From NCBI GenBank assembly GCA_008828725.1, contig MEHQ01001406.1:71479-135478 (forward strand): a DNA stretch of 64,000 nucleotides. Reading direction: 5' to 3'. This stretch comes from Saccharina japonica (lineage: Eukaryota; Sar; Phaeophyceae; Laminariales; Laminariaceae). A model generated the notes under the pieces. The model saw only the letters and a program-made list of their open reading frames with translations. It ran no database searches and was not told the origin of the DNA. Shown one piece after another: positions 25,640-35,960 of this stretch. Each line of letters opens with the position of its first letter. Position 1 is the first letter of the stretch. The translations under genes and the position numbers were made by a program.

Positions 25640-27130
25640 CATTGTAGACGGTCTGTCTCTTCCAAATATGCCCATAATAATCTTCTACCTGCTATGTGAT
25701 GGGACAGGAAAACTACACTCATTGCACTGCCTAGTGAATAGGCCGAACGATATTAATGACGACAATGACAACCAACGAGGCTGTGACGGTCCCTTCAATG
25801 GGAAGCTCAAATTATAAAATGGCTTCAATCTTTCTTTATCGTGGTCTATTTTATTGATGTCACTGATTTTGTTTATTAATTCTAAATCGTATAGACCCCT
25901 GTGATGAAGAGGGGACGCCTAGTAACAGTCCCCTCTTCAGTAAGCCTAATTATTTGTGTGCTCCAATTGCCGAGTGAGGTGGCCTGCAACAAAAGCGCCA
26001 GCTGCGTACGGAATTTCTATCTTGGTCCTGGCAGTGGAGGGGCGCAATACATATCCACCTCTTGCAAAGGCGGCCTATAGCCCCATGGACAGGGTAGGGT
26101 AAGCGTGGAGCTGGGTCCTGCCCGTCTTCGTATTTGCGGTCATCGGATTCACGACTTTTCTCGATTGTGGACGAGACTAATGTAGCTGTCACATCTACGA
26201 TGGGGAGTGGAGAGCTCGCTCGGGCAGATTCTTCTTCTTGATCAGGTGAAATATAACATAACCCAAACCCAAGAGCCGCGGACGTGCGGACGAGATTCGG
26301 CAAGCAAGCTGCAGGCCCGCGCTCTCCAATATTGTAGCCAATAATCGCAAGAGATTATTGCACGTGGGTTTCGCTCGCTTTATGAACGCAAAAAGAGATG
26401 ATGCGATGAGAACAAAAGTTACCTCTCGTCTCCCCTCTGGCTCGCCCAAAGAGAATCATATCACGTCTCACATCTAGCAGCGATTGAACTTCTACTCCGT
26501 GGTAGAGCTTTGGAGACCATGGCATGCACCGACCCGTACGTATACTATACATTGTTTGTCGTAGAGACGGATACTTGATTTGTTCGCAACTGAGTTGATT
26601 TGCCTTCCTCGTATCTCTTCGCCATGTGTTGGTGTTGAAGGTTCGATCGATCCACTGGTATGGAAGCGGGGGAAGTCCAACTCCCTCTCATCCTGCGTTT
26701 CTACTTGGTGCCACGTGGTTTGGGCTCAAGGTGAGTGAGCAACGTCTCTTCATTGACAGAGCCATCACATAGACGGGTAGGTGGTAGATGTCGAATTTCA
26801 GGCAACGCGAGGGCAGGTGCCCCCACAAGTGCACCCCGTGATTGGTTGAAAGACAAGGCCCGGAAGTCTTCGTCGGAGACTTCTGCTATACACTGCAAAT
26901 ATACACATACATTTTCGTAGATAATAAACCAGATTTTCCTACGGGGCGCTCGTACATGCTGAGACTGGAAGCAAGTACTCGTACACCCTACCACTACAGA
27001 GTACCGTCTACATGCCGGCGTATTCCGTGCTACAAGAGCGCGAGCAGTTGGGGGTGCACCTTTGAGCCCAAACCTCATCGCCGATTCTCATAGGGCTTCT
27101 CAACTGATGAAGCGGTATCCTGTTCTAGTA
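25640..27130. other. Noncoding stretch, no gene recognised
   Basis: The short frames on both strands match nothing. At 25,897-25,946 AGGGGACGCCTAG and AGTCCCCTCTTC form a small imperfect inverted repeat. No other structure was seen. Confidence 0.4.
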
Positions 27131-27352
27131 TTTTCCATCCCATATTTTATCTTCACACTTCTGTCCCTCTCTCTCCATAGTCGTACCTCACACCCGGGGT
27201 CACAAAGCAGGCTCTTCTCCCTCCTCCCCACCACGGTTCATGCCTTCATTTTTATCGCGCAGAAGGTTCAGCATTCTCAACGCTCGCCCATCCTTATGGC
27301 GAATTTTGCTGACTAACGCTCTCGCGCTTTCCGCTAGTCAAATCTGTTTTGG
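27131..27352 (+). repeat. Dispersed repeat C, copy 2
   Basis: Plus-strand partner of 7,330-7,549, with shared landmarks CGGGGTCACAAAG, TTTTTATCGCGCAGA and CTCTCGCGCTTTCCGCTAG. It ends 28 bp before the tRNA-like gene at 27,381. The other copy has no such neighbour. Confidence 0.7.
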
Positions 27353-27380
27353 GAGAAAAAGTCGCTGTACGTACGAGCAT

Positions 27381-27456
27381 GCACTCGGGGGGGCTCGATC
27401 CCACGACCTTGACTCTAACAGGGACGAGGTCCACATGTATATATCACACCGAGTGC
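27381..27456 (-). tRNA. tRNA-Asn(GTT)-like sequence, probably eroded
   Basis: The 76-nt minus-strand sequence has a perfect 7-bp acceptor stem (GCACTCG with CGAGTGC). Its T-arm is GTGGG-ATCGAGC-CCCCC, with a B-box GGATCGAGCC. The anticodon loop is CTGTTAG, giving anticodon GTT (Asn). The run AAGGTCGTGGG before the T loop is what many eukaryotic Asn tRNAs carry. The D arm is not recognisable and the anticodon stem pairs poorly, so a pseudogene or a tRNA-derived SINE head is more likely than a working gene. Confidence 0.45.
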
Positions 27457-27459
27457 GTC

Positions 27460-29150
27460 AATAAATAACATATTTGCTACAATAGACACCTAAGGAGTAT
27501 ACAATCAAGTAAAGTACTATTGCAGTAGCCCACGGCATGTGTATCGCGCTTCGCTTGAATGTTTTTCAAAACGGGTTGTGGGGTGACGTATTCGCTTCAT
27601 GTGTGTAGAGCCCCTTGCGTGCTGAGCTTTATATATATTATCAGGCGGGTGCTGAAAATGATACGCACTGTAGATTTATGGTGCAAGCACACATCCTGTG
27701 ATGAATTTCTGACCTAATTTCCCACAAAAGGAAGGGTAAGCTCATCGATGGTGGCTTTAGAGAAATCGTGTCTACTGTACGTAGTGTTTTCTTTAGAGAC
27801 ACTGCCCAGCACTTGTACTATTTTCTCTGTCGAGATTACCGCCTCAGAAACTCGTCTTGCTGCTCATAGTGTGCGATATCTTGCCTTTCGTATTATACTT
27901 CAGCAGTATGTTTGCACGTACATATTAATACTATAGTAAGCTGACGAAACGCGAAGTCGGTTTTTCCTCATAAATTTTATGAATACGAGTGATACGGTTT
28001 ACTGCCTTACACTTCCAAGTAGCACATACTGTAGCATAATATAGTGCACCAACTAAAATGCTACATTACGCGAGCCCTGGCGACGAGCTACAGCAGCGAG
28101 AGCGCATTTTCCGAGTGCAACAAGCACCTCTGCTGTTTCTTGCAGTGGGACTATAGTTTACCTTTGATGTCATCCTACAGAGTACGATGACAAACTTGCT
28201 GTAGTACCAGTACAACTGTACTTACATCATTGCCTCAACTCGTTTTTTCTCGATTTATTAAAGTACTGTCGTCATTGTTTGACGGACAATGTTTATTTTC
28301 GGTTGTTCTCGTATGCCACTGCTTGGGGGTAGTTTTGTTTTTTCTTCATTCGTTTCTTCTTTCCTTTTCGAGTATACCCCTTGCCATATATCTTGATTGA
28401 TGATGTGTGTATGTTGTGCTTCTCGTGTCCAGTATATGCGATGTCATGGCATCACATATTGTCTGGTCTCCTCTGCATTACAGCTGTGGAAGCACCGATA
28501 TATGAGAGGGATGTACCGGTATCACTTTACTTACTATGAGGTAATAGAGCTGGCTATCCCTGTCGAAACTCCGGGTGTATACTCGTATGATACTTCGTAT
28601 ACATCTGATGCGGATATATTCACCCCCGGAAACGGGATATATCCGGTTTTTGGGTGTATAACATTTATCGTATCCATACCAAGTGGCAAGTATTGAGACA
28701 CGATATATTATGCCTGGTATCTATGATTCCAGTAGGTAGCCCCCAAAAAGGGCCATATCCTGCCGGGGCGCGAGGGTCCGGTATATATCGACGTCCCGTC
28801 ACGAACTATATGGCCCCAATTGAGGGACATAGGCCCCCTTATAACGGATGTGGTCATTTTAAAGCGTAAATGATGCCTGATATAACGGCTGATGCGGCGG
28901 CATGCGGAACAGAGCACGAAAGGGCGGCACTGTCGTGGTAGGCTTCTCTGCTACTTACTGTAGTTACATATGGCGATTTGCTGTGATCGTCAGGCACTTG
29001 ATGTAGCAGTACAGTAGTCGTAATATGGACTCACCTACCTGGAGACTCAGGTTGATTCGATCGTGTGGTTGAATCGGTTTCCGCATGTATAAATACTATG
29101 CGCTCTTCCGTTGCCCATTGAACTTTACCCTCTCGGTCGTTTACAACGAC
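27460..29150. other. Noncoding stretch, no gene recognised
   Basis: No domain was recognised. Between 28,560 and 28,810 variants of CCGGGTGTATA, GGATATA and ATATCCGG recur, hinting at another local word cluster. A minus-strand frame ending near 29,050 reads MATVVVNDREGKVQW and could be a short exon, but nothing supports it. Confidence 0.35.
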
Positions 29151-31020
29151 GGTGGCCATGTCGACAATCGCCGCCGCAGCATTTGAGGGAAATACCACAT
29201 TTAATATTTTAACGGCATTGCCGCGGCCGTGTCCATGGCATGTCACGGCGTTGCCGTGGCATGTCGCGGCAATCCACGGAAAGACCCACGGAATGCCCCG
29301 GGGTAGGCCCCACGGTTGTCACCAGGCAAGGCTCGTGGCAAGGCCCACGGCACCCAATGAGAACAGGGTGACAGGTGAAACTCCAGCGACTCCTGCGGAG
29401 AGTTGAGTATATATATATGCCTGCACCTTGTGGGTGGGAGCAGGGGGCCAAATGGGATGGACCCACTGCGGGATCAAAGTAGGACATGGGAACATGGTGT
29501 AAGGTGGGTGTCTTGCCGAGGACATTGCGGTGGCTCTTGCTGTTGGACCTGCCGTAGACCTTGCCCCGGACGTTAACGCCGCGGGCCTTACCACCGTTGG
29601 TCTTGTCGTAGGTCTGGATTACGGTTCTGGACGTGGACATGGTCGCCGGGTTTGCCGTGGGATGCCATGGCACGTACCACAACCGTATCCACGGGCGTAG
29701 CCGTGGCACGTGGAACGGCCTCGCCATGGCCAATGGTGAACCTGAGCCTTGGGATGTACATTATTATTTGACTGTTTCATGGCGCGTAATGGTACTTCTT
29801 GGCACTTCTTGGGCTCCCACGAACTGCCATTTTGCTTCATGGAAATGCCATGGGGTTGCACGGCACGATATTCCATTGCATGCCATGAAGATCACCATAG
29901 CATTGACATGGTATTGGCCCAAGCCTATGGCATTTCCATGGCGCTATGGAACAGCCAATGATAATTACATGATAGATCCATGGCCAGGTCATGGCACTGG
30001 CTGGTACTGCCATAGGTGTATGTACGGTGTCGCCATGATGGGGCATGGTGTCGCCATTGGTTACCATGTCACCGCAATGACAGCCTATCTATAGCCTTGC
30101 CATGGCAGGCCACGTCATTTCCATAACCATGCCATGGCATATTATGGCATTACTACAGGGGTCCGCATCTGAGATAGACCTCTTCTTTTTTTTCTGCTGA
30201 TACCTTTACTGAAAGAAGGAAGGCAACAAATCACACACCGTTTGTGTCCAACGGTGCCCTGAGTACAGATGAAAATTCGCGTTTGCGTCTTTTTTTTTTC
30301 GTGTCTTTTTTGTTTAGTATTCACCTTCGAAGGCAGATTTCGTATGGAATTCCAAATGGCCAATTTTCAATACACTTATTTTCCGAAGGCTGTGAAAATC
30401 ACATTATAGACAAGACATTCAAAATGTGATCACGGAGAGTTGTGGTGATAGGCTAACAAGGAAAACAACAGAACTTTTTCAGGGCCATCAAAAAAGAATA
30501 TTTTTCACCAAAACAAGTTGAATCATGATCGTATAGCCTATCACCACAATTCGCCGTGATCACATTTTAAATATCTTGCCTAGAATGTGATTTTCATAGC
30601 CTTCGGAAAATAAGTTTATTGGAAATTGGCCACATACGAAATCTGCCTTCGCGGATCAATACTACACCAAAAAGACACGAAAAACGAGAAGACGAAAACG
30701 CGAATTTTCATTTGTACTCACGGCACCGTTGGACACAGACGGCGTGTGATTTGTTGCCTTCGTTCTTTCAGTAAATGTATCTGCACAATAAAACAAAACA
30801 GGTCTATCTCAGATGCGGACCCCCCATGGCAATGCCACAGTAACCGACGGCAATGCGATGACATGCGCATGGAAATGCCACGACAGTCCATGACAAATGC
30901 CATATGGTAACCCATGAAGATTCATGGCGATGCCATGGCAATACCATGGCATTGCCATGACCTGTCACGGTAATTTAATGGTCGTCCATGGCAATGCCAT
31001 GGCGTGCCATGAAACAATCG
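29150..31020. repeat. CCATGG-word cloud, interrupted by a MITE
   Basis: From 29,150 to 30,150 and again from 30,822 to 31,020 the DNA is dominated by variants of GCCATGGCA, CCATGGCAATGCC and related GCGG forms (GCCGTGGCATGTC). There is no fixed period. The words are self-complementary, so the region can pair with itself in many registers. It looks like one locus that was later split by the hairpin element at 30,156-30,824. No coding role is likely although frames run through it. Confidence 0.7.
30156..30824. mobile_element. Foldback MITE, CAGGGGTCCGCATC family
   Basis: Two arms of about 300 bp are inverted copies of each other around a loop of about 80 bp (30,456-30,533). The left end begins CAGGGGTCCGCATCTGAGAT and is preceded by TA. 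The right end reads ATCTCAGATGCGGACCCC but does not continue into the expected TG-TA, so the right edge appears damaged or misjoined. The first 14 bp of the terminus are shared with the foldback element at 47,652-60,419. A TA-duplicating transposase (Tc1/mariner type) is the natural guess for mobilisation, but no transposase is present. Confidence 0.8.
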
Positions 31021-31224
31021 ACCAATCAATGTAGATAATGTATTCATGTCCTACTTTGGCAAGCGCCTTGCCATCGCCACAGGCCACAGGCAGGTTCAAG
31101 CTTGCAATCCCTAATTCCCCAAGAGTCCAACGTCCACGCCATGTTTTGGAGACACACCCGGTAATTCAGCACATATATTATATGAGACCCCATGTGGCCT
31201 GTTCCCGTCTTTTATATTTGTTGT

Positions 31225-31975
31225 GCCAGATACCACCCAAAATTCATTCAGTGCGAATAATGTCCACGTCGTTTTTTGGAGATAGACCCTGAAATTTGGC
31301 ACACGTGTTTTATGCGCCCTACCCGAGACTTCAACGGATGTTATTTTTTAAAAATTGTTTCCCCGTCAGATATTGCTTGTTTTGTAATTTTTGGAAAATT
31401 TGGGTCCTAAGAGATCGGAAATTTCCGGCGAAAAAAAAAGAATAAACATTCGTAAAAGGCCCAGGTAGGGCGCATAGAACACGTGTAATAAATTTCAGTG
31501 TCTATCTCCAAAAAACGGCGTGGACATTTCGACTTTTGTGCGGTAAAAGTGCAAAAATAGGTGATGCCTCGTAATTACTTAGGTTCAGTGTAGAATCGAT
31601 TTTGGGCGTCAAATATAACTTAATATGATCATACGCAGTCAGATCTTCGAACATTTTCTTGAAACTTTGTGCAAACATGCCTTGGACAACCTGGAAGCGG
31701 CTCGTTCAGAAAAAAAAATGGGGGGGGGGGAAATGTTTTCCTACGGAAACGCCTGACTATTGTTGACCACTTCGAACGCCTGTGATTGGTCAGGCCACAT
31801 TTTCGGCGGTAGCGCCAGTTCTAGGTCCTCCTGAACAAAAAACTGGCGATGTCACCCTCTTCCACTGTTCATGGCAGTCAGTATGATACCAAAAATGTGA
31901 CATTGGAGTTGCTATTGCATGCGGCATTCGTGACTGAAGAAATTTTGGGTGATATGCCTGGACCGGCCAGGCTGG
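31225..31975. mobile_element. MITE-like unit 1 with internal inverted repeat
   Basis: The left end carries TACCACCCAAAATTCATTCA and the right end its complement (TGAAGAAATTTTGGGTGATA). Inside, 31,261-31,526 is a second inverted repeat. Its arms start TGTCCACG-CGTTTTTTGGAG and are about 65 bp each. The unit is repeated almost whole as unit 2, and the two share or abut their ends near 31,968. A further, diverged copy of the inner arm lies at 31,131-31,200. There is no coding capacity. Confidence 0.65.
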
Positions 31976-32725
31976 TTCAAGCATACCACCCAAAATTCTT
32001 TCAGTGGCGAATGTCCACGCCGTTTTTTGGAGATAGACCCTGAAATTTGGCACACGTGGTTTTTGCGCCCTACTCGAGACTTTACAGGATGTTTTTTTTG
32101 TTTTTTTGTTTTCGTCAGATATTGCTTGTTTTGTAATTTTTTGGGAAATTTGGGTCTTAAGAGATCCGAAATGTCTGGCGAAAAACAAAAACAAAAACAA
32201 ACAAACATTCGTAAGAGGCTCGGGTAGGGCGCATAAAACACGTGTACCAAATGTCAGGGTCTATCTCCAAAAACCGGCGTGGACATTTGGACTTTTGTGC
32301 GGTAAAAGTGCTAAAATAGGCGTTGCCTCGTAATTACTTATTTCCAGTATATAACTATTTTGGCCGTAAGATATGACTTAATATGATAATACGCAGTCAG
32401 ATCTTCGAAGTTTTGCGTGAAACTTTGTACCAACATGCCTTGGACCACCCGGAAGCGGCTCGTTCAAAAAACAAAATTGGGGGGAAAACAAGTTTTCCTA
32501 CGGAAACGCCTGACTATTGTTGACCACTTTGAAGGCCTGTGATTGGTCGGGCCACATTTTCGGCGGTAGCGCCAGTTCTAGGTCCTTGAACAAAAAACTG
32601 GCTATGTCACCCTCTTCCACTGTTCATGGCGGTCAGTATGATACCACATATGTGACATTGGAGTTGCTATTGCATGCGGCATTCGTGACTGACAAAGTTT
32701 TGGGTGATATGCCTGAACCAGCCTG
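31968..32725. mobile_element. MITE-like unit 2 with internal inverted repeat
   Basis: This 758-bp unit has terminal inverted repeats of about 45 bp beginning CAGGCTGGTTCAAGCATACC at the left, and reading GGGTGATATGCCTGAACCAG into the right end. The inner inverted repeat is 32,012-32,285. It is a near-copy of unit 1 in the same orientation with a ~750-bp offset. A flanking target duplication could not be identified. Confidence 0.7.
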
Positions 32726-32729
32726 TAGT

Positions 32730-33150
32730 GCAATAATATTGACACTAATACTTCAAGGGTGAGTTATTTAGTTGTAGGGTAGGCCATTTCGTGGGTACTC
32801 TATCAGGGCAGATACATGAAGTGGTTAATACCCGAGTATGCAGCCTAAAATGTAATCCTACATGTAGAGACGTGTTGTAAGTTCAACCTCGTTCTACATA
32901 CGCAGTAGAAATCCGGGTTTACCGGGTACCGTATTTAATTGTTGCTATTTACTGTAGGCTGCCCGACTATTGATGAGGTACCCGGACATCAATTCAAGGT
33001 ACCATACCAGTACAACATATGGAGGTGGATATAGTATCGGGGTGCGCTTACCGTAAGGTACTACATACCCGTCATACCCGTTCGTGTGTTGCAACCGGGT
33101 GGGTAACCCAATAACACACAGCAGGATATACCCTACGGGTGGTGGGTGGA
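32730..33150. other. Noncoding, GGTACC/CCGGGTACC-rich
   Basis: No gene was recognised. Words such as CCGGGTACCG, AGGTACCCGGAC and CAAGGTACC recur and lead into the repeat cluster at 33,150. Confidence 0.4.
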
Positions 33151-34180
33151 ATTATGCTTGGATGCACCACCGCCGCTTGTTCTTGCACGTATATATCATC
33201 CCTCGTCCGGCGAAAGGAACATCAGGGGCGCGTGGGCATGGGCTAGGGCTTAAATGGAACGTACCGTGAAGCCCAAGCGGGCCAGTGCTCCAGGTGACAC
33301 GCACACGCCTCAGATTTGTGTAATGTACAGTATTCCACTATACACAGTACCGGTGGTGTGTTTAACCTTATGTATACCGCTGCTGCTTGTTTGCCGCCCG
33401 AACCTCGTACGGGAAGGGTACGGATACGAATATGGTCGAGGGTTATAATTGAAGCTATCGTGCAGCCCCACCGGTCGAGACCTCCAGGAGGTACGCGTTT
33501 GCTTCGTACACAGCACAGGCGGTATCTGTCAGTTTATACCGGTGTCTCTTATTTAAGATACACCAGTGACCAGTACAAAACTGACGTATCCCGCCGGTGC
33601 TCGAATCGAGCGCATATCTCCTAGAGTACTTGCCCGTTTGGCACCCCCGACAAGTCGTATCATAGAACTACACCATACCACACACGCCTGTTCATACCGT
33701 TGCAGTGCGAGGCGTATGCAGTAAACACATAGTGGCAGTGTGTAAGAGCTTAACAACACCACCTGTGTATACTGGCCTACTGTACACTACACAGACAAGA
33801 GGTGTGCACATGTCTCCTGGAGTACTTGACCGTTTGGACTGCACGGTAGCATCCACTATAACCATACAACATGGTCATGTGCCCTTGCTGCTCCTTTCGC
33901 CGTACGACGTATGCTACATGCGGTGAACGAGCGGTGATGTATCTAAGATGGACACCCTACCTCTAAACATTGCCATACCGCCTATGTACGAGGAAAGCGC
34001 GCTTCTCCTGGAGTACTATTAAGATACCATTTGGGCTGCACGATAGATTAAAGGATGGCCCTAGCCAATCCACACATGCCGCTACTACTCCCTTCCCCAG
34101 ACAAGGTATGCTACGAGCGGCGGTGTTGTATGTAAGCCTTAACTACACCACCGTAGATGTATGTCCGTATGCCTACCACC
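33150..34180. repeat. Opposed cluster of degenerate ~180-bp units
   Basis: A unit with the landmarks CTCCTGGAGTACT, GGCTGCACGGTAG, TCCTTTCGCC-like and GCGGCGGTG-TGTAT occurs on the minus strand at about 33,150-33,310 and 33,340-33,500. It occurs on the plus strand at about 33,800-33,945 and 33,985-34,165, with a partial plus-strand copy at about 33,610. Copies are strongly diverged. The arrangement is inverted around about 33,550. The short frames in it are not coding. Confidence 0.55.
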
Positions 34181-34184
34181 GGTA

Positions 34185-34725
34185 GTGTATTAAGCGTTAC
34201 CACTATAAACTAGATCCGGCACCAAGTTGTCGTACATGCATAGCGAAAAAATATTGGATTGCAAAATGTTGAACCAATTTGTGTATAATGTATTGTGAAT
34301 TATCTACCTGGGATGTATCTGGTGGTGGTGTTGCGATACGTACATGAGATGTCCCACGGGAAATGAATCGTCTTTCAGCTGTAGTAGGAAAGCATAAAAC
34401 CTTTTCGCATGGCGTTTTTATCTTGCGGTAGGGTTTGGTTTAGTTCGGTGCGGTAAGGAATGGTAGTACTGGTAGCGACGGTAGCCATCTTCGCAAAATC
34501 GTAGGTAACGGTTGCGGCGGAACAGCGGCGGTCATAAACAAGAGCAGTTGTAGCCGTTTTGTGGAAGGGGGCGGCGGGCGAGAGGAGGTTGAGGGTGGGA
34601 TAAGAGGGGACTGAGGAAAGGAGGATGAGCTTTTAATCTCCCTTGGGGATCATGTGAATAGGGAGGCTTATTTGTTTTCGGTACGTTTATATAGGGCGTT
34701 GGTGGAATATTGAATAAAAAGTAAG
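34185..34725. other. Noncoding stretch
   Basis: No gene was recognised. Loosely repeated GGTAG/GGTAAGG words occur at 34,425-34,510. Confidence 0.4.
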
Positions 34726-34726
34726 A

Positions 34727-35960
34727 GTGCACGGAACGTACCGAGGCCCCCCGGTACCTCGAACCGACGAGGCGCCGGCGAGGCTCCGGTCGACAAAGTC
34801 GACAGTCAGCTCCAGGAACGATTCAGTGAAGTGTTGGCGGCACTGTCAGGGAAAGCCGACCAGCAGCGAAAATGTCGCGTGGCTGATTTCGACGCATTCC
34901 TCCGTGCGCGAACGAATAACGAGCGGGGATGGCAGACCGCACCCGACGTAGATGTGTTCGAGGGTCTATGCTGGTTGTAATCGCACGGTAATTGCTCAAA
35001 TTTAGTGCACGTCTTGACGTGACCGAGAGAGGGGTTGGACGATAGCTCGCGGTGCAGTAGCTGCGGAAGGTGTAGAAAGAGGTACGCAGCACCGCCCCTC
35101 GACGAAGGGAGAGTTTCGAAGCTTAAATAAACCGAAATAAAACAGTTTGGAACGCACAGCGGTTACACCCCCGTTGAGCAACGGGGGAACCCGGTTGGCG
35201 AGCCCGCTAGTACGAGGAGTACACGCGCAAACGGAACAGCGGCGAGGGCGGGTTTCGTCCAAACAGGCGCCCCCGTTGGTGGAAAGACAGGTTCAGAAGT
35301 TGGTCGGGGACATGCACCTGCGCGTCGCTACCCAACCAACAGCGGCCGAACGCTTTGCAATGGTACTGGACATAGCCATCTTTTGTGTCACTTTCACACA
35401 AAGAAGCGCGTATTCAATCTGTCGGGAGCAGTGGTGACACAGGTGTTGCAGATGTCGCTGGGCGAGGGCTTCATTTTCAACTTCTTGTTCAGGAAGACGT
35501 TGCGGGAATCATCCCAAGCGGTAGGGGTGAAAATTAACGAGAACTGCCGGGATATCTGCGCAGTGGTAGTCATGATAAGATATCGGTATGCGGCGGCATC
35601 CATGCAGTGGGAGCCCGTGGCGGGTTCAGGTTTCCTGTTCCCGAGCGTCCTAGAAAGCGGAGACAGGGGGAACTTCGCGTACACGCCGTTGCAGATGACC
35701 TTGAACCTTCAGGCCCATCTGCGAGCAGCGCGTATGGAGGACAAGCGGTACACGCTGCATTCGTTCCGGATGGGGGGGGCGGCGAATGGACGGGACGGCC
35801 ATGGACGTGCTCATGGAATACGTAGAATAGATGTCCTCGGCCGCAGCTAGCAGATACGTCGGAGTAACGGCATCCGCGTGGGCATCGAACGGGACGAGGC
35901 GTTCGCACGACACCGCATTCGTACGAGCAGACGCCTCACCACTGTCGGAGGGCTCTAAAC
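34727..35960 (+). pseudogene. Tyrosine recombinase fossil (DIRS- or Crypton-like)
   Basis: The frame around 35,400-35,790 reads VTQVLQMSLGEGFIFNFLF, then KTLRESSQAV, then GSGFLFPSVLE and YTLHSFRMGGAA. The last carries the HxxR box of tyrosine recombinases. A downstream SRYVGVTASAWA segment holds the probable nucleophilic tyrosine. An N-terminal part resembling the SAM-like DNA-binding half starts near 34,740. I recall similar recombinases from stramenopile genomes. The gene is broken, with several interruptions, so it is a fossil. It could come from a DIRS retroelement or from a Crypton DNA transposon, and no reverse transcriptase is present nearby to decide. Confidence 0.65.
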
